From: Caldithrix sp.
GTDB taxonomy: Bacteria; KSB1; UBA2214; DYKH01
DNA length: 9,031 bases
Assembly (NCBI GenBank): GCA_020722685.1
Contig: DYKH01000193.1
Coordinates: 1-9,031, forward strand
Reading direction: 5' to 3'
Shown here: in pieces, positions 1 to 7,649 of the stretch
How positions within the stretch are numbered: position 1 is the stretch's first letter
Layout of the letters: every line of letters starts with the position of its first letter
Notes under the pieces: generated by a model
Seen by the model: only the letters and a program-made list of their open reading frames with translations
Database searches by the model: none
What the model was told of the DNA's origin: nothing
Program-made: the position numbers and the translations under genes

Positions 1-239
1 TATTGATGTTTGTTACCCCGATTTTCTATCCAGAAGACCTGATTCCTGAGCGATTTAAATGGCTGGTCAACCTCAATCCAATCGCCCGGCTTGTGAGCAT
101 GTACCGCGATGTGGTGATGTCCGCCCAGATGCCCGGGCTGTCTGAAATCCTCGGCACCGGGCTGTTCTGCTTGATTGTCTTTATGTTCGGCTACGTCTGG
201 TTTATGCGCACTAAAGCGATTTTTGCGGATATCGTATGA
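1..239 (+). CDS. ABC-2 type polysaccharide export permease, C-terminal end (partial)
   Basis: This is the last part of an integral membrane permease; the reading frame is open to the left edge, so the true start lies outside the window. About 78 residues are visible. They include the loop after a membrane segment (TPIFYPEDLIPERF), the 'NPIARLVSMYRDVV' stretch, one clear terminal membrane helix (about residues 46-66) and a charged cytoplasmic tail ending 'AIFADIV'. The proline-rich loop, the NP...YRDV motif and the FAD tail are typical of Wzm/TagG-like permeases that export O-antigen, teichoic acid or similar glycans. The stop codon overlaps the start of the ATPase gene (ATGA at 236-239), which fits a Wzm/Wzt pair with coupled translation. 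The substrate cannot be told from this fragment. Confidence 0.88.
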   Translation, partial: LMFVTPIFYPEDLIPERFKWLVNLNPIARLVSMYRDVVMSAQMPGLSEILGTGLFCLIVFMFGYVWFMRTKAIFADIV

Positions 240-1522
240 GCGATGAGATTTTGGTTTCCGCCCGCAACCTCGCAAAGTGCTACTGGTTGTATAAGCGCTA
301 CCGCCACCGGCTGATGCAATTCGCCTTCAGCGGTCTGCTCAAGCGAAATTACGCCGAGCCTTTCTGGGCGTTGAAGGACGTTTCCTTCGACCTAAAGCGC
401 GGCCAGGCGTTAGGAGTGATCGGGGTGAACGGCAGCGGCAAATCGACTCTGCTGCAAATCCTAGCCGGCACGCTGCAGCCCACCACGGGCGAGTTGCACA
501 TGCGCGGGCGGATCACCGCGCTCTTAGAGCTGGGAACCGGCTTTCATCCCGAGTTCACCGGGCGCGAGAACGTCTTCCTCAGCGGTGCGACCATCGGCAT
601 CCCCGAGCGTGAGATGAAGAAGCGCTTCGACGAGATCGTCGACTTCGCCGGCATCGGGGAGTTCATCGATCAGCCGGTGAAAATGTATTCCTCGGGCATG
701 TACGTCCGCTTGGCGTTTTCAATCGCTACCAGCGTTGATCCGGAAATCCTGGTTGTCGACGAAGCCCTGGCGGTGGGCGACGCTGGCTTTGTGCTGAAAT
801 GCATGAACCGGATGCAAAGACTACGCGAAAATGGCGCAGCGATCATCCTGGTTTCGCACGATATCCAGACCGTGCGCAGCTTTTGCGATCAAGCGCTCTG
901 GCTGAACCGCGGCATTCCCCAGGCGCTGGGCGGGACGATGGAGGTGACGTCGAAGTATGTGCAGTATTTGTGGGGGGCAGAATCACAGAAACAAGAGCCT
1001 GGCTCCGCCCGAAAAATCTCCACCAGGCGCGCAGATAATTGGATCAACCTGACCAACGCCGAGCTAGTGCGCTGGGGTACAGGGGAGATTCGGTTCGAAT
1101 CCTGTGAGATCCACTGCGAGGATGGTGACGGTGATTATGTCTTCGATCACGGCAGGAAGCTATCAATCCGTGCACGCTGCCGCGCCATGGTAGATATCCC
1201 CTCCGAGCGGATCGGAATTGGTTTCGCCTTCCGCGATCTACGTGGATTGGATATCATCACAAACACCACCCTCGATGAAGGCCAGACCATCCCGCCACTG
1301 CAGAAAGGACAGGTCGTTGAGGCGACCTTCGAGGTTGACAACCTGTTGCGCGCTGGCGACTACGCCCTTGTATTAAACGTCGAGGACCGCAGCAGCAGCC
1401 CACCGCATTATTACGATTTCATCGAGGATGCGGTTGTCTTCAAGGTGCTTTCCCAAAAACCCATCTTCTCCTTAGTGTTGCCGCCGATCAAGCAGACTCT
1501 GAAGATCGATAACGGCGACTGA
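236..1522 (+). CDS. ABC transporter ATPase for polysaccharide export with C-terminal carbohydrate-binding domain (Wzt-like)
   Basis: This is the cytoplasmic ATPase that powers export of a lipid-linked polysaccharide through the permease encoded just upstream. The nucleotide-binding domain covers about residues 1-245. It has Walker A GVNGSGKST (63-71), a Q-loop region with Glu at position 98 (LLELGTGFHPEFTGREN, as is usual in this family), signature YSSGM (151-155), Walker B ILVVDE (171-176), D-loop ALAVGD and switch His208. After a linker (about 246-275), residues 276-415 form a beta-rich domain beginning NAELVRWGTGEI, which matches the Wzt C-terminal carbohydrate-binding fold; in E. coli O9a this fold reads the chain end before export. 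The protein is 428 residues, the usual size for two-domain Wzt proteins and much longer than single-domain TagH/KpsT types. The start at 236 is supported by the ATGA overlap. The symbol is left empty because the exported glycan is unknown. Confidence 0.94.
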   Translation: MSDEILVSARNLAKCYWLYKRYRHRLMQFAFSGLLKRNYAEPFWALKDVSFDLKRGQALGVIGVNGSGKSTLLQILAGTLQPTTGELHMRGRITALLELGTGFHPEFTGRENVFLSGATIGIPEREMKKRFDEIVDFAGIGEFIDQPVKMYSSGMYVRLAFSIATSVDPEILVVDEALAVGDAGFVLKCMNRMQRLRENGAAIILVSHDIQTVRSFCDQALWLNRGIPQALGGTMEVTSKYVQYLWGAESQKQEPGSARKISTRRADNWINLTNAELVRWGTGEIRFESCEIHCEDGDGDYVFDHGRKLSIRARCRAMVDIPSERIGIGFAFRDLRGLDIITNTTLDEGQTIPPLQKGQVVEATFEVDNLLRAGDYALVLNVEDRSSSPPHYYDFIEDAVVFKVLSQKPIFSLVLPPIKQTLKIDNGD

Positions 1523-1524
1523 TC

Positions 1525-1529
1525 GAGGA
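1525..1529 (+). promoter_or_regulatory. Ribosome binding site for the methyltransferase gene
   Basis: A GAGGA stretch sits immediately after the TGA of the ATPase gene and 5-6 bases before the ATG at 1535. It supports that start and shows that the gene can be translated from its own site within the operon mRNA. Confidence 0.65.
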
Positions 1530-1534
1530 TCATC

Positions 1535-2557
1535 ATGGCGGATACCCGAAACGACGAACAAAAGAAATGGGACTCAATCTACGCCTCCATGCCACTCGAG
1601 GATGAGTCCTCACACATGAGGGCATTCAATCAAGAGTTCGTCGCTAAAGTTACCACCTTGCTGCCGGAAGGTGGGAAGGTGCTGGAAGCGGGCTGCGGCG
1701 CCGGCTGGCAGAGCCTGGCGCTCGCCCGCAGCGGACGCTATCAGGTGGACTTGCTTGATTTTTCGTCCGAGGCGTTGAAGTATTCGCGGCGGCTTTTTGC
1801 TCGCGAGCAGCTTGAGGCACGCTGGATTGAGTGCGATCTGACTGTACCCGGCCAGCCGGAATACGACTTGGTTTTCAACGCCGGCGTGCTGGAGCACTAC
1901 ACCGCTGAACAACAGGTCGGACTACTCCGCAGCATGGCCAGCCGCAGCCGAAGGTATGTGCTGGTGTTAATCCCTAACCAGATGTGTTATTGGTACTGGC
2001 TCTGGCGCGTACTTAAGTCTAAGGACCTAGAATGGACCTTCGGCAAAGAAATTCCTCAGGTGGACCTTTCCGATGTTTTTCGCATCGCCGGATTGCAGCA
2101 TGTCGGCCAGGCATACTTGGGAAGCGCCTGGACGGAAACCTTCATTCACGGAATAACCGCATTGCCCGTTGAGGTTCGGAAAGAAATCATCGCAATCCAC
2201 CGTTCAGGCCTGATTCCCGCGGCGCAGTCTGGCTATCTGCTGGCAGCTTTGGGTTCAGTCGAGTCGCACGCGGTTGAACTGTCGGACTGGAAAGAACCGT
2301 CCCTGGCCCAGGCACTCCCCCCGGCCGACCTATATGCCGCTCTTTCTGACTCTTTAGCGTTGAATCTGCGTGCCACTCACCTCCTGGAGCAGGCTGACCC
2401 CGAAAAAGTAGAGGCGCTCAACCGGCGCATCATCGAATTGCAATCGCAATTGGAACAGACAAAACAACGACTAAACTCGATTTATCAGAGCCGGACATGG
2501 AAGATGGTTGGTATACTAAGTAAGCTGGGATCTGTCTTCTCCAAACAAAGAAATTAG
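1535..2557 (+). CDS. SAM-dependent methyltransferase with C-terminal coiled coil (polysaccharide cluster)
   Basis: This is a class I (Rossmann-fold) methyltransferase that probably modifies the glycan made by this cluster. Motif I is VLEAGCGAG (49-57), the acidic residue that binds the ribose of SAM is Asp75 (VDLLDFS), and the post-II region reads DLVFNAGVLEHY (111-122), as in Methyltransf_11/23-type enzymes. The catalytic domain ends near residue 250. A charged heptad-like stretch follows (about 286-316, with ALNRRIIELQSQLEQTKQRL), then 'IYQSRTWKMVGILSKL' near the C-terminus. A coiled coil ending in an 'S-R-[ST]-W' motif is common in methyltransferases and glycosyltransferases of surface-glycan clusters. 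At 340 residues it is longer than a bare methyltransferase because of this tail. There is no visible kinase domain, so it is not a full WbdD homologue. The acceptor (sugar hydroxyl, lipid or chain end) is not shown by the sequence. Confidence 0.88.
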   Translation: MADTRNDEQKKWDSIYASMPLEDESSHMRAFNQEFVAKVTTLLPEGGKVLEAGCGAGWQSLALARSGRYQVDLLDFSSEALKYSRRLFAREQLEARWIECDLTVPGQPEYDLVFNAGVLEHYTAEQQVGLLRSMASRSRRYVLVLIPNQMCYWYWLWRVLKSKDLEWTFGKEIPQVDLSDVFRIAGLQHVGQAYLGSAWTETFIHGITALPVEVRKEIIAIHRSGLIPAAQSGYLLAALGSVESHAVELSDWKEPSLAQALPPADLYAALSDSLALNLRATHLLEQADPEKVEALNRRIIELQSQLEQTKQRLNSIYQSRTWKMVGILSKLGSVFSKQRN

Positions 2558-2562
2558 AAGAG
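2556..2562 (+). promoter_or_regulatory. Weak ribosome binding site before the tandem glycosyltransferase gene
   Basis: The purine run AGAAGAG overlaps the TAG stop of the methyltransferase gene. It lies 12 bases before the ATG at 2575, which is long, but only 5 bases before an out-of-frame ATG at 2568 whose frame stops after four codons (2568-2582). Ribosomes may start at 2568 and reinitiate at 2575, or the site may simply act at a suboptimal distance. The ATG at 2575 is the first in the long frame, so it is kept; the in-frame ATGs at codons 24 and 25 are later alternatives. Confidence 0.4.
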
Positions 2563-2574
2563 TATTCATGGATC

Positions 2575-4983
2575 ATGGATAAAAGTCTTGTTCAAAAATT
2601 CTTCCATTTTGCCGTCATCCGGATTTGGAAAGTAGCTAAGTGGATGATGGTTTCCCTGTTTCCCTGGCCTAAGGGCGATTATAAGTTGCGCATTGTTCAA
2701 CGAGATTTGAAAGCGCTTTGGCGTGATGGACCAATGAAGCTCATCCTACATTACAACAGCCCCAATAAATTAAAAAATGAACTGTGGTGTGCAGCAGGTT
2801 TTTCAGACGAGAAATCGCTCCACTGCAATAGGATCCTGGTATTGACATATACATTTTTTGATATGGATGGGCGGGATTACATGTTCGGGGGTGGAGAGCG
2901 CTATTTGCTTGAGCTCAATAAGATCGTTACGGAATTGGGTTATGATCTCGAAATTTATCAGGCTGCAAATTTCACCTGGTCAAGTTCCTACGAAGGTATT
3001 AAAGTAGTAGGTATTAATATTGAAGGGGATGTGGGCTTCCTGAACTGGCGTTTCCACAAGTTCGTCCCAAAGGGGGCGTTAACTATATATTCCCCATACA
3101 CTTTGGGATTCCCCCTCCACCATAATCATTCAATCGGGATTAGCCATGGTATTTTTTGGGATTTCCGCACTTACCACGAAGATTGGGATCGCCTCAAGCG
3201 GACGATCACTTCTGCGATTGCACCTTTGAAAAATATCGACCGTCTCGTGTCCGTTGATACAAACACTATCAACTGGACGCGAACTGTAGCCTATAACCAA
3301 GCAGAAAAATGGGTGTACATTCCGAACTTCGTAGATACAGATATTTTCCGTCCAACTAGTGAGCCTGAAAAACGAGAAGAGATTGTTATCCTTTACCCGA
3401 GAAGGTTGTACGAGCCCCGTGGTTTCTGGCTTGTTGCCAGGATAATTCCCGAAGCTGTACAGGAATACCCTTTAATAAAATTTATGTTTGTTGGACAGGC
3501 CGATACTTATGAAAAAGCTGAAATCGAAAGATTGGAACAAATGTTTCCTTCAAGCGTTGAGTGGAAAAGCGTCGCGCCTGAAGAAATGCCGAAAATATAC
3601 AGTCAGGCAGATATCACTCTAATACCCACCGAATACAGCGAAGGCACATCATTATCCTGCCTTGAAGCAATGGCATCTGGAAACGCCGTTATCGCTACGA
3701 ACGTTGGCGGTTTGCCTAATTTGGTAATTGACCATTACAACGGTTTATTGATAAAGCCGGATTCCGAGGAATTGTTGGCGGCATTGAAGGAATTGATCGA
3801 GCAACCTGAATTGAGGAGGAAACTCTCCAAAAATGGCAGAGCTATTGCTGAATCATTTAGCTTGGAGCAGTGGAGAAAACGTTGGCAAACCTTACTTAGC
3901 GATGTGCTCCCAAAACAGACGACAAAACGACCCTACGAATCCAGAAGGATTTTCTACATTCCTAAAACACCTGGCATCGATTGGGAGGGGGTACGCCAGC
4001 GTCCCCACGCGATTGCATCGGAGTTGGCCGCTCATGGTTTTAGAACTATATGGATAAACTCAGATCAGGTTTCCCGAACATATCTTCCAAACCTTCAGAT
4101 TTTAGGTAAAGACGATTCGATCTGCGTTACCCAACCAGTGCTCTATATCTATTACCCTTACAATTATGAAATGATCAGTAAGTATAAAGATCCATTCGTT
4201 GTTTACGACGTGTTGGACGATATCAGCATCCATGATCAATCAGACGAGGACAACGTAGTACCGGGAAATAATAATGCCCGCACAAACCATCAGAGATTGT
4301 TGGAACGCGCCGACCTGGTGATCACATCGTCGATCACTCTACATGAACAACTAATAAGCATTCGTCCAGACGCGCTTTGCATTCTCAACGGAGTCGATAT
4401 TAATCTCTTCAATCCAAGTGCCGTAAAAGTAAACCCTGCCTTGAGGTCAATCCGTAGGCCAATTATCGGCTTCCACGGATCAATAGCAGATTGGATTGAT
4501 TTACCTTTACTATTTTCCCTCGCAGAGCGCCGATCTGACCTGAGCTTTGTCTTGATTGGACCGTGCGCGTACCATTCTACTGTGTTTTCATCTGCTGGCA
4601 TAGCAAATGTGCACTATTTTCCCCCGGTCAATCAACAAGAAATTCCTTCTTGGATCGCTGGATTCGACGCGGAATTCACACCATTTAAAATAAACACGAT
4701 TACCCACGGAGTACGGCCATTGAAAGTGCTAGAGTCTCTATCGATGGGAAAACCCGTGATATCAACACCGATAGCGTCAATCCAGGATTGGCCTGGGGTA
4801 TATTTCGGAGATACCGTCGAGAGCCTATCTCAAGCAATCGACAAGGTGCTAACCTTGCCTAGAAATACGGTTCAGTCTCCTTTGCTTGATTTTGTTCGGG
4901 GCGAAAGCTGGACTATCACCACAAAACCATTGATCAATAAACTGCTCTCTATAAGTAAAGGTTCTGCGGGGGGAACTTATTAA
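2575..4983 (+). CDS. Tandem two-domain GT-B glycosyltransferase (GT4-like plus TuaH-like)
   Basis: This is a cytoplasmic or membrane-associated enzyme with two fused glycosyltransferase modules, expected to add two sugars to the growing glycan. Residues 1-85 form an N-terminal extension with a basic, hydrophobic, Trp-rich segment (about 12-31) that could attach to the membrane. Module 1 (about 86-445) is GT4-like: GGGERY acceptor loop (105-110), PRRLYEPRG (275-283) in place of the usual GRL..KG phosphate-binding region, and an E-x7-E motif at Glu356 and Glu364 (EGTSLSCLEAMASG) followed by VGGLPNLV. Module 2 (about 457-795) starts RRIFYIPKTPGIDWEGVRQRPHAIA, a QRPH-type start like TuaH-like enzymes. 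It continues with LERADLVITSS, LNGVDINLFNP, GFHGSIADW and RPLKVLESLSMGKPVIST. Its second Glu is Glu720, but the first Glu of E-x7-E is replaced (Gly712). The gene is visibly richer in A and T than its neighbours. Both domain calls are firm; sugar donors and linkages are unknown. Confidence 0.9.
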   Translation: MDKSLVQKFFHFAVIRIWKVAKWMMVSLFPWPKGDYKLRIVQRDLKALWRDGPMKLILHYNSPNKLKNELWCAAGFSDEKSLHCNRILVLTYTFFDMDGRDYMFGGGERYLLELNKIVTELGYDLEIYQAANFTWSSSYEGIKVVGINIEGDVGFLNWRFHKFVPKGALTIYSPYTLGFPLHHNHSIGISHGIFWDFRTYHEDWDRLKRTITSAIAPLKNIDRLVSVDTNTINWTRTVAYNQAEKWVYIPNFVDTDIFRPTSEPEKREEIVILYPRRLYEPRGFWLVARIIPEAVQEYPLIKFMFVGQADTYEKAEIERLEQMFPSSVEWKSVAPEEMPKIYSQADITLIPTEYSEGTSLSCLEAMASGNAVIATNVGGLPNLVIDHYNGLLIKPDSEELLAALKELIEQPELRRKLSKNGRAIAESFSLEQWRKRWQTLLSDVLPKQTTKRPYESRRIFYIPKTPGIDWEGVRQRPHAIASELAAHGFRTIWINSDQVSRTYLPNLQILGKDDSICVTQPVLYIYYPYNYEMISKYKDPFVVYDVLDDISIHDQSDEDNVVPGNNNARTNHQRLLERADLVITSSITLHEQLISIRPDALCILNGVDINLFNPSAVKVNPALRSIRRPIIGFHGSIADWIDLPLLFSLAERRSDLSFVLIGPCAYHSTVFSSAGIANVHYFPPVNQQEIPSWIAGFDAEFTPFKINTITHGVRPLKVLESLSMGKPVISTPIASIQDWPGVYFGDTVESLSQAIDKVLTLPRNTVQSPLLDFVRGESWTITTKPLINKLLSISKGSAGGTY

Positions 4984-4989
4984 ATAAAG

Positions 4990-7638
4990 ATGAAACGGAT
5001 AAAACTGGTTGACATCGCGACGGCCGCCGGAACAACGCTTATCACATCCTTTATATTGCTCGTGATTTATATTAGCCTTCAGACCTACCTGCGCCCAGGT
5101 GAACGCTTCGTTCCTAACTCGCAAGATCCTTACTGGCTGGCCATGATTGGACTGGTCATCCTCGGAGGCTGGGGGCTCGCCTGGTTTACCAACGGCCGCT
5201 ACCTGCTTGTCCTTTCCCTGCTGGCGGCTCTGGGGTTGGTGATCATCCCCCTCGTTCTGCAGCCGGAGGTTCGCACTGTTGTACTCGCCGCACTCTGGAT
5301 CTTCCTCGTTGCAGGCGTCCTTGGAGAAATTTTACTCTGGCGCCTGGGGATCCAGAGCCACCTTAAGTCTGGAGAACAACCGTTTGTCTGGATGGCGGTC
5401 GGGTTGTTCGCATTGACTATCTTGATGACTATTTTAGCTTTCGCTCGACTGCTCTACCCCGCTGTGGTATACGCCGTGATGCTTCTCCTCAGTGTCGCTT
5501 TGGTCTGGCGGGTCATTACCAACCGCATCAGCTTGTTGGGACATATCAGCTCCATCGCTGCCGGGCTCTGGTCAGGCAAGGATCATCGACTAGCGGGATG
5601 GATCGCTGCGATCTTGCTGGCCGCCTGGGCAGGATCGTTTATTTGGGCTTCCGCCCCCGCCATCCGCTGGGACTCGATGAGCTATCACCTACCAGTACCG
5701 CTCGCCTACATCCGCAATCATGGTATGGTCGAAATGCCTGAATCGGCCCAAACATACCTGGCGCATTACGCAGAGATGCTTTACGCTTTAGGCCTGCTGC
5801 TTAAAAACAATAGCGCTCTGCCTGGATTGCTCCACTTGTTTAGCGGCCTGCTGAGCACTGGCCTTGCATACCTGATTGGATCTCGTTTGTTCAGCAAATC
5901 AGTCGGGCTAGTCACTGCGTTAATGTTTGGAATCCTGCCGATTGTAACCTTCGAAGCAGGTTCGGCCTACATTGATCTGTTTCTCTGCCTCTACCTGGGG
6001 GTTTGTCTGCTTCTCTTGCTGGTCTGGCTGGAAAGTGACTCGTGCGCCGCGCTGCTGGTCAGTGGGCAGCTTTCGGGTTTTATCATTGGCATCAAAATCA
6101 GTGCGGTTGTTGTGATTGTTCCGCTCTGGCTCTTCGTCCTCATTCGTCTGCTGCTCCGCCGTAGGTGTAAGGTACCCTTTTGGAAGTATGCGCTGATCTT
6201 TTTCCTACCGGCTGCGGCCCTAGCCATCCCCTGGATGATCCGCGACATGCTGTGGACAGGAAACCCCGTTTTTCCTTCTTACAATCACTTATTCCAAAGC
6301 CCGAAGTGGTTCACACAAAATCTGTTTCCGATGCGTGAAATCAGCACCAGCACCACGCAATCCCTGCTGCGCTTGCCCTATGATCTGGTTATCGATTCGT
6401 CAAAGTATTATCACGAAGCCCCAGGCGGGATGCTTGGTGGACTACCGCTGCTCTTTTTCCCCTGGCTCTACGGATGGTCGCCTCTCCTCAGCCGAACCCA
6501 AAGGCAGACAGCCTGGATCCTCTTCGCCGCGACCCTCGCTGCACTGGCAGCCGGTTTTTTGATGAACTTCGGCGGGCGCTACTGGATGCCAATTTATCTG
6601 CTTATGGCTCTGCTCTCAGGTTTGAACCTCTACCTCGTTTGGCAGGCTTTTCGGAAAACCCGACTTAGTTCGTTGACCACAGTTCTTGCCCTGCTGCTGG
6701 CAGGTGGATACGTTTTTGGCAGCCAGGTTGCTATGTTGACCGCACACTGGAACCTGCCTGAACGTTTTCCCTACCGGTACTTCCTCGGGCTGGAGAGCGG
6801 CGATGATTTCGTCAAACGCCTGTTCCCTCCTGCCGAAGCGCTGGCCTTTCTCGATCAGGTTGGTGGGGAACAGCTCAAAGTGCTATCATTGGGCGTTGAG
6901 CAACGCCTATTCACCCGGGCGGCGATCTATGCGCCAATGTTCTCTAAGGAAGCCTACGAAGTTTTCCACGAGCCCAAAACCGCCGCCGATTTCGCCGCGG
7001 CGCTTGACCGTAACGGCTACGATTACTTGCTGGTCTATACCCCCGAACAGGATTTCAGGCCTGCACTATACAAATCACCAGCGCTGAACCAATCCTTCCT
7101 CAACCAATATACCCAGCTCGAGTTCGCCAGTATGGGCAGTTTGGTCTACCGGTTGTATTTTGATTCTGATCAGCCGCTAAGCAAAACCTGGCAGAACCTG
7201 CTGCGCAACCCGGGATTCGAATCGCTCGATCCCTCTGGCGCGCCGGCGGAATGGACGCTTTACGGAACGCCGCCAGTAGTAATCGAGGATGAAGTCTATT
7301 CAGGCCGATTCGCTGTAAAAATAGAAGGCCCTTATGCTACTAATCTTCAGCAAATATTGCCCGTCACCCAGGGTGAGCTGTACACTTTAGGGATGCAAGC
7401 TATATCCTACCAGAGTAATCAACAGCTCTACCCGATCATAGAATGGCTGAATGTAGACAATCGGCTAATTCGTTCCACAGGGGTTGCCCAGATCATGCAG
7501 CTAGGCTGGCAATGGTACCAGTATTCGCAAAACGCTCCCACTGGCGCCGTCACCGCCAGGGTTATCATCAACGCGGTTCTCCCAGGTGAGATCATTGTGG
7601 ACAACGCCTGCTTCGTACAAGGAAGCACATGCCCCTAA
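4990..7638 (+). CDS. Polytopic GT-C glycosyltransferase (GT39/ArnT-like) with C-terminal jelly-roll domain
   Basis: This is a large integral membrane protein that probably transfers a sugar from a polyprenyl-phosphate donor on the outer face of the membrane. The GT-C core begins at the helix 203-222, followed by the RWDSMSYHLP loop (226-235), where Asp228 matches the conserved first-loop Asp of ArnT/PMT-type enzymes. Further helices lie around 283-297, 304-320, 325-347, 370-388, 399-416, 481-496, 507-525, 530-550 and 561-580, with GGRYWMP (528-534) before a late helix. Residues 1-200 add about six helices (near 9-30, 48-66, 70-90, 94-117, 131-152 and 154-175) that the canonical core does not have. 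Residues 590-730 are a soluble domain. Residues 736-882 begin NLLRNPGFESLDPSGAPAEW and look like a CBM4/9-type beta-sandwich. The gene starts 6 bases after the preceding stop and lacks a clear Shine-Dalgarno sequence near the ATG, so coupling to upstream translation is likely. The acceptor could be lipid, glycan or protein. Confidence 0.87.
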   Translation: MKRIKLVDIATAAGTTLITSFILLVIYISLQTYLRPGERFVPNSQDPYWLAMIGLVILGGWGLAWFTNGRYLLVLSLLAALGLVIIPLVLQPEVRTVVLAALWIFLVAGVLGEILLWRLGIQSHLKSGEQPFVWMAVGLFALTILMTILAFARLLYPAVVYAVMLLLSVALVWRVITNRISLLGHISSIAAGLWSGKDHRLAGWIAAILLAAWAGSFIWASAPAIRWDSMSYHLPVPLAYIRNHGMVEMPESAQTYLAHYAEMLYALGLLLKNNSALPGLLHLFSGLLSTGLAYLIGSRLFSKSVGLVTALMFGILPIVTFEAGSAYIDLFLCLYLGVCLLLLLVWLESDSCAALLVSGQLSGFIIGIKISAVVVIVPLWLFVLIRLLLRRRCKVPFWKYALIFFLPAAALAIPWMIRDMLWTGNPVFPSYNHLFQSPKWFTQNLFPMREISTSTTQSLLRLPYDLVIDSSKYYHEAPGGMLGGLPLLFFPWLYGWSPLLSRTQRQTAWILFAATLAALAAGFLMNFGGRYWMPIYLLMALLSGLNLYLVWQAFRKTRLSSLTTVLALLLAGGYVFGSQVAMLTAHWNLPERFPYRYFLGLESGDDFVKRLFPPAEALAFLDQVGGEQLKVLSLGVEQRLFTRAAIYAPMFSKEAYEVFHEPKTAADFAAALDRNGYDYLLVYTPEQDFRPALYKSPALNQSFLNQYTQLEFASMGSLVYRLYFDSDQPLSKTWQNLLRNPGFESLDPSGAPAEWTLYGTPPVVIEDEVYSGRFAVKIEGPYATNLQQILPVTQGELYTLGMQAISYQSNQQLYPIIEWLNVDNRLIRSTGVAQIMQLGWQWYQYSQNAPTGAVTARVIINAVLPGEIIVDNACFVQGSTCP

Positions 7639-7649
7639 GCCAATGCCTC

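Noticed and set aside
799..1038. Second open frame inside the ATPase gene
   Set aside because: It is an out-of-frame shadow; the ATPase frame has all ABC motifs and continuous domain structure here.
1535..2557. Full WbdD homologue (methyltransferase plus kinase)
   Set aside because: After the methyltransferase fold there are only about 90 residues, with a coiled coil and an SRTW motif; there is no room for a protein-kinase-like domain.
7639..7649. Bidirectional terminator between the two convergent genes
   Set aside because: The gap is only 11 bases and neither it nor the flanking gene ends form a clear GC-rich hairpin with a T-run.
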